64,000 bases of DNA. Source: Natronorubrum tibetense GA33. GTDB lineage: Archaea > Halobacteriota > Halobacteria > Halobacteriales > Natrialbaceae. Under the pieces are notes generated by a model that did not search any database, was not told the origin of the DNA, and saw only the letters and a program-made list of their open reading frames with translations. A program made the translations under genes and the position numbers. Positions within the stretch are counted from its first letter, which is position 1. The number at the start of each line of letters is the position of its first letter. The stretch is taken from contig NZ_KB913017.1 in NCBI RefSeq assembly GCF_000383975.1, positions 1,061,133 to 1,125,132 on the forward strand, given 5' to 3'. Shown one piece after another: positions 26,946 to 35,835 of the stretch.

Positions 26946-27968
26946 CTATTCGCGGTCGACCGCGTCGTCGTCGATAATTCGGTAGGTCCGCCCGCGGCGT
27001 TCGCCGACGGCCTCGATCAGGTCGTAATGGACCATCTTCGTCAGGTAGTTGCGCAGCGTGCGGTTCGTCTTCGGGTCGGTGACCCGCCGCTCGTACTCGT
27101 CGTAGAGGTCGCCGGGTTCGATCTCGCCGACGTCCGCGACGATATCGTACAGCACCCGCTGGTGTTCGATCAGCCCCTCGACGGTTTTGCGTCGGATCGC
27201 CGTTCGCGCGTCCGGAATCGCCGCCTCGAGCACGTCGTCGGTCACGCACTCCTGGCCCTGCTGGCTCGCTCGCCGGGCCGCCGATCGCAGGATCCCGATC
27301 CCGACCCTGGCATCCCCAGACGCGGCGTCGGCGATCGTTCGCAACTGCTCGTCGCTGACACAGCCTGGCTCGAGGGCCTTGTCCGCCCGTTCCGCGAGGA
27401 TGGCCGTGAGTTCCTCGGTGCCGTAGCGATCGAACCGAACGCGGGTTCCAGCACGGAGCCGCGACCGCACCCGATCGTCGAAGCTCGCGAACAACTCTTC
27501 CTCGCGGTTGGCGATCAAGACGAGCGAGACGTGACTCAGTCGGTGGAGATCGTACAGCGCTGCGGTCTCCTCCAACTGGTCGACCTCGTCCAGAATGACG
27601 ACGATTGGGCGGTCGTCCGTCTCGCGCAGTCGGCCGAACAGTTCGTCCTTCGGCGTCGATCGATGGATGTCGAACGTCCGCCCGACCGCCTCGAGAACGC
27701 TGTAGAGCACTCGGAATCGGGTGTACTCCTGCCAGCAGTTGACGTAGGCGACCTCGACCGCGGGCTCCTGTTCGCGGAGCTGAGCGAGCGTGTAGCGGGC
27801 GATGCAGGTCTTTCCGACGCCCGTGGGTCCAAAGCAGAAGGCCGGATCCGCCCGTCGGCCGTACAGCAGCGGCTCGAGGGACTCGGAGAGGAGGTTCACC
27901 TCGTCGTGGCGGTGGACCACCTCGCTGGGCACGAAATCCTCGCGCAGGACCCGGTCGTCGACGATCAC
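26946..27968 (-). CDS. orc1: Orc1/Cdc6-family AAA+ protein
   Basis: The 340-residue protein has an N-terminal LREDFVPSEVVHRHDEV, Walker A CFGPTGVGKT, Walker B IVVILDEVDQL, sensor 1 LVLIANREE, an arginine-finger region VRSRL and a C-terminal winged helix (VLYDIVADVGEIEPGDLYDEY ... RTLRNYLTKMVHYDLIE). Orc1/Cdc6 proteins recognise origins and load MCM; some paralogues act as transcription factors, such as Sulfolobus Orc1-2 in the damage response. This one is shorter than typical replicative members, and I see no convincing origin repeats next to it. The GTG start at 27968 is supported by the family N-terminus and a TATA-like box 25-32 nt upstream. It lies 407 bp downstream of the PolB2 operon's promoter side, on the same strand. 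Confidence 0.88.
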   Translation of the reverse strand: MIVDDRVLREDFVPSEVVHRHDEVNLLSESLEPLLYGRRADPAFCFGPTGVGKTCIARYTLAQLREQEPAVEVAYVNCWQEYTRFRVLYSVLEAVGRTFDIHRSTPKDELFGRLRETDDRPIVVILDEVDQLEETAALYDLHRLSHVSLVLIANREEELFASFDDRVRSRLRAGTRVRFDRYGTEELTAILAERADKALEPGCVSDEQLRTIADAASGDARVGIGILRSAARRASQQGQECVTDDVLEAAIPDARTAIRRKTVEGLIEHQRVLYDIVADVGEIEPGDLYDEYERRVTDPKTNRTLRNYLTKMVHYDLIEAVGERRGRTYRIIDDDAVDRE

Positions 27969-27992
27969 AGCCGCTCTGTTCTCCGTGGACCG

Positions 27993-28030
27993 TTGTAAAC
28001 GGTGGCGTCCGGCTTCCGAAACTTCCGAAA
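27993..28030 (-). promoter_or_regulatory. orc1 promoter with paired TTCCGAAA boxes
   Basis: On the minus strand GTTTACAA (27993-28000) lies 25-32 nt before the GTG start. Two TTCCGAAA octamers separated by one base (28014-28021 and 28023-28030, plus-strand reading) lie 46-62 nt before the start. Motif and spacing match the PolB2 operon promoter. Confidence 0.65.
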
Positions 28031-29135
28031 GTGATTCTGTATCGCACTATGAGATTTATTGCAGACCTTCGGTCCGATTCGGATCGAATTTCGGCCTCAC
28101 CTGGAGCGTCACAAGGCGATAAATCGGCCTTCGGCGACTGCAGCCTCGAGTACACTGCTCGTATCGGGGTTGGCACAGCCGGGATGTGAGGATAGGCCTC
28201 CGTCGACGCCAAAAGCAAGAATCGCGAGCGACGACTCCGCGCGACTGCTACGCGACCGAACCCAGACGAGAGATTCGCTTCTCGAGTCGGAACCGACGGC
28301 AGCCGTCGTTCGTGAATCCCAACACGGCGATCAGTAGCAGTACCTTGGGTGAGTCGGTCCACGCGCCGAAGGTGATGTCGTGTCGTCCCGACTCGAGTGG
28401 TATCCTTCGGTGGGCAGTGGAGTGTCCAACGCACCCCTCGAACCCCGGAGTCGAGGCGTTCGAACGGGTGTTGAAAAGTGCCGATCCGAGAACGGGTATC
28501 GAGTTCGACCACGAGTCCACGTCTCGCGCGCGTATGGGACATTGATGGACACCCCTTGGGTACCACAAGTTCTACCGGCCGACGAACCACCGGTTAGCTC
28601 GGTTCTCGAGTCGACCCCGAACGGACGAATCGAGCTGTGACCCTCGCAACCATCGAGGCTGTTCCGACCGCGGAGTCGTTCGAGTACCTCGAGCAGTTTT
28701 CGAGTTGAGCGGCTCGGCCGAGCGGAACTCGCGCGGCGAACGGATCGACCGGCAACCGACTTCGAGACGGTCGTTCCAGCTGCGGCCGTATGCGCTCGGA
28801 CTCGAGAAGGGGCGCGAGCGACACCAGTGATTCGAGGATTGAAACGGCGGTTCAATCGGTCTGAAGGGGTGATTTCCGTAAACGAGAGTACTACCTCAAG
28901 AAATAAATTGAATACTGCTATATCAAATGCAGCGTTCTGTAGTTCAGAATGCTCGGTATCTGCTGTACGGGATCTCCATTTTCCGACCAAATCACTCGAC
29001 TTTCACCCGAATATTCTGCTGAAAAACTATCGTATGACTGTCAAGAATAGGTCTACGATCAAAATCGCGTGAAAATCGAGTAGCAGCGTACTGATGGCTC
29101 TACGCGGTCAGGCGAATGCGAGAATCAATGAACGG
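28031..29135. other. Gene-poor stretch upstream of orc1
   Basis: No convincing gene is present. A 46-codon frame from the ATG at 28049 lies divergently beside the TTCCGAAA boxes but has no supporting homology. Fragments with coding-like composition near 28546-28710 (for example LATIEAVPTAESFEYLEQF) end in different frames, as in decayed genes. From about 28880 the DNA becomes clearly AT-rich. I looked for origin recognition box repeats with G-tracts and found none that repeat. Confidence 0.4.
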
Positions 29136-29360
29136 CTATATCAGCCGTGTCAACTGCCGATTGACGAATCCGATAAATCGTTGCGCAGTTATTCGTGGTT
29201 TCGGCCGAAACTCTACATCGAGCCCGGTCTGTACAAGGAAGTCAACCATCAGCCAAGCGTTGTACAGGAGGACTGCGAATCCGAAATGGAACAGCCGCAC
29301 GCTGAAATCCTTCGACGTCGTCCACACATTGCACGGAAATATATAGTGCTTGCACCATCA
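29136..29360 (-). pseudogene. C-terminal remnant of a transposase
   Basis: The minus frame reads FDGASTIYFRAMWTTSKD, then FSVRLFHFGFAVLLYNAWLM, VDFLVQTG and a KPRITAQRFIGFVNRQL tail to the stop at 29136. The aromatic R-LF-F-FAVLLYN-W pattern is typical of the C-terminal end of DDE transposases of haloarchaeal insertion sequences. The catalytic part is missing; the frame runs into the promoter of the gene at 29394. The exact IS family is not assigned. Confidence 0.5.
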
Positions 29361-29393
29361 AACACTTTACTTAAATAGCTATTATTTGAACAC

Positions 29394-29858
29394 ATGACTC
29401 GTTTCATCACCGATCTTCGACTCCAAGTAGTTGAAACCGCCTCAACGATTCCGACATATTATATACTCTTCTTTTTTGCCCCGATAATGAAGAGCTGGCA
29501 AGAGATGGATTCAATAATTAACGAGGCAACGGGTTGGATGTTATTTCTAACATTTCTCTGTGGGGTAGTCCCGATGGTTGTTATCACCATTATAAACGGT
29601 GTTAGATACCAATTTGATGTTGGGTCTGTCAACCAAATTGATATTATATTAGTAGTGGCCTATGTTTTCGGGGTTTTATTAATGCTCGTTTCTGGGGTTA
29701 CGGACTCGACTGGGGCAGAGATTCTACAAGAGCATATTGTATTATTCACTGGCCTCACTATCACCTCTGCAGCAACCGTACTACTTACGTTCGTTCTCCT
29801 CGGACGACTTTCACACACCACGATACAGATATTCACTTCAGATACCTGGGAGCGATAA
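29394..29858 (+). CDS. Four-helix membrane protein, unknown function
   Basis: The 154-residue protein has four hydrophobic segments (about 18-32, 47-67, 82-101 and 115-136) with short polar loops and no known motif. The gene is AT-rich and uses A/T-ending codons unlike its neighbours, and lies beside a transposase remnant, so it was probably acquired recently. A TTTACTTAAATAG box (29366-29377) is placed 17-28 nt before the ATG, supporting expression from a leaderless mRNA. Confidence 0.6.
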   Translation: MTRFITDLRLQVVETASTIPTYYILFFFAPIMKSWQEMDSIINEATGWMLFLTFLCGVVPMVVITIINGVRYQFDVGSVNQIDIILVVAYVFGVLLMLVSGVTDSTGAEILQEHIVLFTGLTITSAATVLLTFVLLGRLSHTTIQIFTSDTWER

Positions 29859-30311
29859 CAAGTTATCACTGTGCTTTATTAACCCAAATCGGGTCAGATT
29901 ACCCAACCGTCGTGTATGCACAAAATAAATCGTGTTCCGATGTCTCATAGTTGTCGTACTCAACATCAAACGTGGAATCCCGTTCAGCAATCTTGGCATC
30001 CGCAACTACACCAGCGTTTGACTCTAACGAAGTAGCGATAGTAACAACTGAAACGATGTACACACCGATCGCATAGCTGTCGTGCGATCGGGTGTGCGCT
30101 GACTTCCAGTGGCCACTGTAGCTGGCGAAATGATGTGTGAGTTGTTTGTTGAAACGGCTATTCGGCAGCCGGTAGCTGACGTTTCCGTTTTGCGTGCTCT
30201 CGTCGCACGATCACGTCATGACGCCTTAGTGAATGACCGTCACAGCTCGATGATTTCTAAACATAGTTGAATTAAAAACCTATATCTGCCACGTGCGTAG
30301 ATTCATTTACA
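29859..30311. other. AT-rich intergenic region
   Basis: No gene seen. It holds an imperfect 13-bp inverted repeat and a 12-bp palindrome (30061-30118, listed separately). At its right end a TATATC box (30281-30286) lies 26-31 nt before the TFS-like start and is probably its promoter. Confidence 0.45.
30061..30118. repeat. Inverted repeat and adjacent palindrome
   Basis: CACACCGATCGCA (30061-30073) pairs with TGCGATCGGGTGTG (30083-30096) with one bulged G and a nine-base loop. A perfect CAGTGGCCACTG palindrome follows at 30107-30118. They may be a terminator, a protein binding site or a relic of an insertion sequence end. Confidence 0.5.
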
Positions 30312-30629
30312 ATGCAATTCTGCGACGAGTGTGGTTCGATGATGCACACGGAGGGCGACACGTGGGTGTGTCGCTCTTGTGAGCACGAGGAGCCGCGGGA
30401 ATCGCAATCGGAAGCGGCGATGGCGACCCGGGAGGGGCAGCGGGACGACGGGGCACCCGCCGTGGCTGACGCAACCCAAGGCCCCACTGAGACGATGCAA
30501 GAGCCCTGTCCAGCGGACGACTGCGACAGCGACCGAGCCTACTACGAAATGATGCCGAAGCCGGGCGGTTCCTACGAGGTTCGGCTGTTAACCTGCGTCG
30601 AGTGTGACCACAAGTGGCGCGAGTCCTGA
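30312..30629 (+). CDS. TFS/RPB9-like transcription factor lacking the catalytic DE loop
   Basis: The 105-residue protein has two zinc ribbons: Cys4-x2-Cys7 ... Cys20-x2-Cys23 at the N-terminus and Cys66-x4-Cys71 ... Cys95-x2-Cys98 at the C-terminus, joined by a long polar linker. This is the layout of transcription factor S, which enters RNA polymerase and stimulates transcript cleavage. The acidic Asp-Glu pair at the tip of the C-terminal ribbon of active TFS is replaced here by a KPGG stretch, so cleavage stimulation is unlikely. It resembles inhibitory or alternative TFS paralogues such as Sulfolobus TFS4. The start is supported by a well-placed TATA box. Confidence 0.75.
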   Translation: MQFCDECGSMMHTEGDTWVCRSCEHEEPRESQSEAAMATREGQRDDGAPAVADATQGPTETMQEPCPADDCDSDRAYYEMMPKPGGSYEVRLLTCVECDHKWRES

Positions 30630-31092
30630 CGGCGCATCTCGCGACCCTCTCTCCTTAAATACGCACAGGCTCTCATCCTCATTCCTTCCGTAATGTCAGC
30701 TGGTTCTTGTGGTTGCTTTCTCAGGAGAAGAAATTTCCCGTCTGCTTCATCGTTAACGTCAAAACTCGGTGCATCAGCAGAGCTCTCGATATGTTCTCCA
30801 TTATCTGATTTACCGCCTAAATCGTCAGAGTCAACAGATCCTGCAGTAACTACCAGACAGCTTGTTACACCGCGGAGAAGAATGCGCTCCTCCATGCAGA
30901 TGTATAATCCAAGTGGGTGAGAACCGCGAATAGTGCGATCAGTGTATAAACCGTTTCAGTTGGTACAATAGATCGGTTCAGCCGACTCCCGGCGTCATCG
31001 ATCACACAACAGCAAATCGAGACGTTGTAGCCACCATATCGCGAGAAAGGTAACTGAGAAGTGAGGTTGGCCGTCTTCCAGAACGAATCAGA
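30630..31092. other. Intergenic, with a weak lipoprotein-like frame on the minus strand
   Basis: A pyrimidine-rich run just after the TFS-like gene (about 30641-30656) could end its transcript. A minus-strand frame starting at 30895 reads ERILLRGVTSCLVVTAGS followed by an acidic stretch, resembling a decayed Tat-lipoprotein start, but it then runs into the TFS gene. I do not call it a gene. The remainder shows nothing. Confidence 0.3.
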
Positions 31093-31737
31093 CTACAAAT
31101 ACGCAGCGAACGCGTCGGCGAGTTTCGCTTCGGCGCGTCGCAGGTGGTGTTCCGCCGTCCGGCGGCCGATGCCGACCGCGTCTGCGAGTTCGCTGGTCGT
31201 CGTTCCCCGCGGGATTTCGTAGTAGCCACGCTCGTGTGCGAGCAAGAACACCTCTCGTTGCCGGTCGGAAAGGGGCGGTAAGACGGCGTTGACCGAAAGC
31301 ACCGGCGTCTCGGATTTGATCGTGGACAGTTCCTGTTTCGACTCGACGACGACGCTGTGGGCGGCCGAAACGTCGCTGTAGAACCCAGTCAGATTCGCTG
31401 CGTCGAGTGCGAGAACGCGAACGATCTTGGAGCCCTCCGCGTATCGAAGCGGGGGGAAGAGCAGACAGTCGTTGGCCGCGAGGTGCGGCTCGATCGCGTC
31501 GTCCGCGTAGTGTTTGAGACAGGCCTCCGTGATGACGGTTCGATCACTCTCGTTTTCGATCTGCTCGCGGACGCCGACTTCGGAACGAACGTGCTCTACC
31601 ACGTCTTCCTGGCACTCACCGGTGATATGGAGCAGATCGCAGTGGTCGTTACACCAGAGTTCGATGCCGGTATCGGTTCCGGCAGTCGAACTCGCATACG
31701 GACTGTCGCTCTCGATGCGGAACACGGCCTTATACAT
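31093..31737 (-). CDS. HTH-10 transcriptional regulator, probable hut regulator
   Basis: The 214-residue protein has an N-terminal sensory part (FRIESDSPYASSTAGTDTGI, then ELWCNDHCDLLHITG, with a conserved-looking CNDHC) and a C-terminal HTH-10 domain (LSDRQREVFLLAHERGYYEI ... GRRTAEHHLRRAEAKL). It is divergent from hutU across only 86 bp, which suggests local control of histidine degradation; this is inference. The ATG at 31737 is chosen because a TTTAAG box (31763-31768) lies 26-31 nt upstream; the ATG at 31749 would be too close to it. Confidence 0.8.
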   Translation of the reverse strand: MYKAVFRIESDSPYASSTAGTDTGIELWCNDHCDLLHITGECQEDVVEHVRSEVGVREQIENESDRTVITEACLKHYADDAIEPHLAANDCLLFPPLRYAEGSKIVRVLALDAANLTGFYSDVSAAHSVVVESKQELSTIKSETPVLSVNAVLPPLSDRQREVFLLAHERGYYEIPRGTTTSELADAVGIGRRTAEHHLRRAEAKLADAFAAYL

Positions 31738-31823
31738 AGGAGGGGGCATTCTCACCCGAGAACTTAAAGGGATTTCCAAAGGGAGCATCCAGATTATCAC
31801 TCTTAGGAATGGTATGCAGACAC
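31738..31823. promoter_or_regulatory. Divergent hut promoter region
   Basis: The 86 bp contain a minus-strand TTTAAG box for the regulator (31763-31768) and a plus-strand GATTATCA box (31792-31799), 25-32 nt before the hutU ATG at 31824. An AAAGGGA direct repeat lies between them and could be an operator. Confidence 0.5.
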
Positions 31824-33572
31824 ATGGATGAGCAGCAATCGACGGACGACGCCGAACACGGAGTCGGGTCCCCGTCCACGCAGTGGCTCGAGTATCAGGG
31901 TGCTCCCACCGGGACGGATATCGAGTGCAACGGTTGGCGGCAAGAGGCCGCCCTCCGGATGCTGAACAACAACCTCGATCCGGAGGTCGCCGAACGACCA
32001 ACGGATCTCGTCGTGTACGGCGGGACCGGTCGTGCAGCCCGAAACTGGGATGCGTACGACGCCATTGTCGACGAACTCCGATCGCTCGAGGACGACGAGA
32101 CGTTACTCGTCCAGTCCGGGAAGCCGGTCGGACGGTTCAAGACGCACGAACGCGCGCCGCGGGTCCTCATCGCGAACTCCAACCTCGTCGGGAAGTGGGA
32201 CGATTGGGATCACTTCCACGAACTCGAGGCGAAGGGGCTCATCATGTACGGCCAGATGACCGCCGGATCGTGGGCGTACATCGGAACGCAGGGAATCATT
32301 CAGGGGACGTTCGAGACGCTCGCCGAGGCGGCCAGACAGCACTTTCCCGACCGAGACGGGCTTCGAGGAACGATTACCGTGACGGCCGGGCTCGGCGGGA
32401 TGGGCGGTGCACAACCCCTCGCCGTGACGATGAACAACGGCGTTTGCATCGCGGCCGAAGTCGACGAAGACCGAATCGACCGACGGATCGAGACCGACTA
32501 CTGTATGACGAAGACCGACGACCTCGACGAGGCCATCGAACTGGCACGAGAGGCCGCGCGAGCGGACGAGTCACTCTCTATCGCCCTTCACATGAACGCA
32601 GCGGACATGTTCGACGGGCTACGAGAACGAGAGTTCGTCCCCGACGTGGTGACCGATCAGACGAGCGCTCACGACGAACTCGAGGGCTACTACCCGTCGG
32701 GGTACACCGTCTCGGAGGCCGACGCGTTACGCGAATCGGATCCGGACCAGTACGTCGCGGAGAGTCTCGAAACCATGGAGCGCCACGTGGAAGGGATCCT
32801 CGAGATGCAAGATGCTGGCGCGGTCGCCTTCGAGTACGGGAACAACATCCGGGGACAGGTCCAGGAACACCGAGACGTAGCGAACGCGTTCGACTTCCCG
32901 GGGTTCGTTCCGGCGTACATTCGGCCGCTGTTCTGTCGCGGAAAGGGCCCGTTCCGCTGGGTCGCCCTCTCCGGCGAGAAAGCGGATATCCACCGAACCG
33001 ACGAGGCCGTCAAGAACCTGTTCCCGGCGAAAGAACACCTCCACCGCTGGATCGACCTCGCACAGGAGCGGGTTTCGTTTCAGGGACTTCCCAGTCGCGT
33101 CTGCTGGCTCGGCTACCAGTCCGGCGACGACCCCGACGGGCTGACCGAACGGGCGAGATTCGCGCTGCGAATCAACGAACTCGTGGCGAGTGGCGAACTG
33201 GCAGCGCCGATCGTGGTCACGCGCGACCATCTCGACGCCGGCAGCGTCGCCAGCCCGAATCGGGAAACCGAAGCGATGAAAGACGGCTCCGACGCCGTCG
33301 CCGACTGGCCCATCCTCAACGCGCTGCTCAACGCGTCCGCGGGAGCCGACATCGTGAGCGTTCACGACGGCGGCGGCGTCGGGATCGGGAACTCCCTGCA
33401 CGCAAACAATCACGTCGTCCTCGACGGTTCGGAACTCGCGGCCGAGAAGGCGCGACGCGTGTTCACGACGGATCCCGGAATAGGCGTCGCTCGCCACGCC
33501 GACGCCGGCTACGAGGAGGCACTCGAGGAAGCGGCCGAGTCGAACGTCCACGTCCCGATGGAAGAGCAGTGA
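31824..33572 (+). CDS. hutU: Urocanate hydratase
   Basis: The 582-residue enzyme converts urocanate to imidazolonepropionate using NAD+. Family signatures are plain: [74 protein letters not shown] (NAD-binding) and [13 protein letters not shown]. Length is normal. The ATG at 31824 fits the TATA spacing; one at 31809 is in frame. Its stop overlaps the hutG start. Confidence 0.97.
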   Translation: MDEQQSTDDAEHGVGSPSTQWLEYQGAPTGTDIECNGWRQEAALRMLNNNLDPEVAERPTDLVVYGGTGRAARNWDAYDAIVDELRSLEDDETLLVQSGKPVGRFKTHERAPRVLIANSNLVGKWDDWDHFHELEAKGLIMYGQMTAGSWAYIGTQGIIQGTFETLAEAARQHFPDRDGLRGTITVTAGLGGMGGAQPLAVTMNNGVCIAAEVDEDRIDRRIETDYCMTKTDDLDEAIELAREAARADESLSIALHMNAADMFDGLREREFVPDVVTDQTSAHDELEGYYPSGYTVSEADALRESDPDQYVAESLETMERHVEGILEMQDAGAVAFEYGNNIRGQVQEHRDVANAFDFPGFVPAYIRPLFCRGKGPFRWVALSGEKADIHRTDEAVKNLFPAKEHLHRWIDLAQERVSFQGLPSRVCWLGYQSGDDPDGLTERARFALRINELVASGELAAPIVVTRDHLDAGSVASPNRETEAMKDGSDAVADWPILNALLNASAGADIVSVHDGGGVGIGNSLHANNHVVLDGSELAAEKARRVFTTDPGIGVARHADAGYEEALEEAAESNVHVPMEEQ

Positions 33573-34522
33573 CGCAGCCACGCCACTCCGTCTGGGAGTC
33601 GCCATCGAGCGATCCCAACGACGAGACGATCGGTGATATCGTCGAACCGGCGGATATGAGCGAACTGGACGCGTTCGATGCCGTCCTCGTCGGCGAGCCG
33701 TTCGATGCGGCTGTCATCGGACGCGAGGGTGCCGGCGACGGGCCGGCGGCCATCCGCGAGGCGCTCGCCGGCGTGAAAACGCACCACTTCGAGGGCGGCC
33801 CGATCGCCGCTCTCGGCGACTACGGTGACGTACAAGCGTCGGCTACCGACCTCGAGTCCGTACGCGAAGCGGTCTCAGCAGTCTCCCGGACCGTCCACGA
33901 CTCGGCTGCGACTCCGGTCTTCCTGGGCGGCGACAACTCGCTGACGGTCCCGAACGTGCGGCCGCTTCTGGACCGTCGCGACGTGGGCGTGATCAACCTC
34001 GACGCCCACCTCGACGTCCGGGAGGGACAGGGGACGCCGACCAGCGGGACGCCGTACCGCGAACTGCTCGAGTCCGGCTTAGCTACCTACACGTGTGTCG
34101 GCGCGCGCCACTTCGAGACCTCGACCGTCTACGCGGAGTACCTCGACGAACAGGGTGGAACGGTCATCACGGCGGAAACGGTCGGTTCGGATCTCGAGGA
34201 AGCGATTCACCGCACACAACAGTCCGTTAGGGCAGTGGATTCAGTCTACCTTAGCATCGACTGTGACGTCCTCGACGTCGCGTACGCCCCCGGCGTGAGC
34301 GCACCGACGCCGGGCGGACTCGCGTCGCGTGAATTGTTCCGGTTCGTCCGCGACCTCGCGAGCCACGATCGCCTCGCCGGCGTGGAAATCGTCGAGTGTG
34401 CACCGCCCCTGGACGAGGGAGGAAAAACGGTCGACGCGGCGGCTAGAGTCGTCGCCCACGCCCTGTCTGGGATGACAGCCGAAACTGAGCCCGCCGCGGC
34501 CGCGGGAGGTGGGTCACGATGA
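33569..34522 (+). CDS. hutG: Formimidoylglutamase (ureohydrolase family)
   Basis: The 317-residue protein belongs to the arginase/agmatinase fold with metal-binding motifs [20 protein letters not shown] and [10 protein letters not shown]. The first motif has Asn where arginases have His (GGDHS). In the hut operon the expected reaction is hydrolysis of N-formimino-glutamate to glutamate and formamide. It starts at a GTG that overlaps the hutU stop and overlaps hutI by four bases. The frame is open far upstream, but that part is an out-of-frame reading of hutU. Confidence 0.92.
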   Translation: MTQPRHSVWESPSSDPNDETIGDIVEPADMSELDAFDAVLVGEPFDAAVIGREGAGDGPAAIREALAGVKTHHFEGGPIAALGDYGDVQASATDLESVREAVSAVSRTVHDSAATPVFLGGDNSLTVPNVRPLLDRRDVGVINLDAHLDVREGQGTPTSGTPYRELLESGLATYTCVGARHFETSTVYAEYLDEQGGTVITAETVGSDLEEAIHRTQQSVRAVDSVYLSIDCDVLDVAYAPGVSAPTPGGLASRELFRFVRDLASHDRLAGVEIVECAPPLDEGGKTVDAAARVVAHALSGMTAETEPAAAAGGGSR

Positions 34523-35835
34523 CCGATGTCGATACCGTCGTCTACGGCGCAACCGAACTCGTCACCGGGCCGGCCGCAGCGACGACGGGCGGCGACCATC
34601 CCGGGGGCGACGGCGCTCCTGCAATCCCGGACGCCGTACTCGAGCGCATCGAAGACGGGGCGGTCGCGATCGCGGACGGCGAGGTCGTCGCGGTCGGACC
34701 GACGGAGGACGTCGTCCGCAAATATCCACCGGAGAACGCGGCCGACGCGGTCGATGCGAGCGGCAAGACCGTGTTACCGGGGTTCGTCGACAGCCACACA
34801 CATGCCGTCTTCGCCGGCGATCGGTCCGACGAGTTCGCCGCCAAACTCCGCGGCAAGCCCTATCAGGAGATTCTCGCGGACGGCGGCGGGATTCTTCGAA
34901 CGGTTCGGGCGACCCGGGACGCGAGCGAAGCGACCCTCCTCGAGAACCTGCTCGAGCGCCTCGATACGATGCTGGCGAGCGGCGCGACGACGGTCGAGGT
35001 GAAATCCGGGTACGGACTGGAGACGGAGACCGAGCGAAAACTTCTCGAGGTTGTCGAGCGGGCCGACGACGAACATCCCATCCGGCTCGTCCCCACGTTC
35101 ATGGGTGCCCACGCGGTTCCGGAAGCGGCGGAGACGACCGCCGATTACGTCGACCGCGTGATCGAAGAGCAGTTACCGGCAGTCGCCGACCACGCAGTCT
35201 TCTGTGACGTGTTCTGCGAGGAAGACGTGTTTTCGGTGGCGGACTCGCGACGCGTGCTCGAGGCGGGACGTGAACACGGACTCGAGCCGAAGATCCACGC
35301 CGAGGAGTTCGCCCATCTCGGCGGGAGCCAACTCGCCGCCGACCTGAACGCCGTCAGTGCGGACCACCTGCTGCAAGCGACCGACGAAGACGCGGCGGCA
35401 CTGGCGGACGCGGGCGTCACGCCGACGCTCTTACCGGGTACGGCGTTCGCGCTCGAGACGGCGTACGCGGACCCGCGACGGTTCCTCGCGGCGGGCAGCG
35501 AAATCGCTATCGCGACCGACTTCAATCCGAACTGTTACGCGCCGGGGATGGAGTTCGCGGCGACGCTCGCCTGCGTCGGCATGGGGCTGTCGCCGGCGGA
35601 GTCGATCCGAGCCGGCACCTACGGCGGCGGCATTGCCCTCGGTGCGAACCACCCGCAGATCGATGCGGTACCGGGCGACTGCGGAACGCTCCGCGAAGGC
35701 GGGCCTGGCGACCTCCTCGTACTCGACGCGCCGTCACACGCCCACGTCCCCTACCGATTCGGGGACTCGGTCGTCGAACACGCGTTCGTCGCCGGCGACC
35801 GCGCGTACGCCTTCCAGTCGGGGGTGATCCGATGA
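34519..35835 (+). CDS. hutI: Imidazolonepropionase
   Basis: The 438-residue amidohydrolase converts imidazolonepropionate to formimino-glutamate. Metal and substrate motifs include LPGFVDSHTHAVFAGDR, EVKSGYGLETETERK, PKIHAEEFAHLGGSQLA, AVSADHLLQA, and IATDFNPNCYAPGMEFAA. Length and order are typical. It overlaps both neighbours by four bases. Confidence 0.96.
   Translation: MTDVDTVVYGATELVTGPAAATTGGDHPGGDGAPAIPDAVLERIEDGAVAIADGEVVAVGPTEDVVRKYPPENAADAVDASGKTVLPGFVDSHTHAVFAGDRSDEFAAKLRGKPYQEILADGGGILRTVRATRDASEATLLENLLERLDTMLASGATTVEVKSGYGLETETERKLLEVVERADDEHPIRLVPTFMGAHAVPEAAETTADYVDRVIEEQLPAVADHAVFCDVFCEEDVFSVADSRRVLEAGREHGLEPKIHAEEFAHLGGSQLAADLNAVSADHLLQATDEDAAALADAGVTPTLLPGTAFALETAYADPRRFLAAGSEIAIATDFNPNCYAPGMEFAATLACVGMGLSPAESIRAGTYGGGIALGANHPQIDAVPGDCGTLREGGPGDLLVLDAPSHAHVPYRFGDSVVEHAFVAGDRAYAFQSGVIR

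Noticed and set aside
28049-28189. 46-codon frame divergent from orc1 beside the TTCCGAAA boxes
   Set aside because: No homology or well-placed TATA box; mentioned only in the gap description.
26845-28590. 581-codon minus-strand frame covering orc1
   Set aside because: Out-of-frame reading of orc1; the 340-codon frame has all AAA+ motifs.
28331-28990. 219-codon minus-strand frame upstream of orc1
   Set aside because: Basic, low-information composition unlike haloarchaeal proteins and no motif.
27969-29135. Possible replication origin next to orc1
   Set aside because: No repeated origin recognition boxes with G-tracts were found; scattered CACCCC-like words do not repeat consistently.
29094-29378. 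94-codon plus-strand frame
   Set aside because: The antisense frame has the transposase-like aromatic pattern; the plus-strand frame has no family resemblance.
30572-30895. 107-codon minus-strand frame with a lipoprotein-like start
   Set aside because: It overlaps the TFS-like gene and ends in basic non-coding-looking sequence; at most a decayed remnant.
31883-33568. Open frame of about 560 codons leading into hutG
   Set aside because: It is Arg-rich, lies inside hutU in another frame, and hutG begins at the GTG overlapping the hutU stop.
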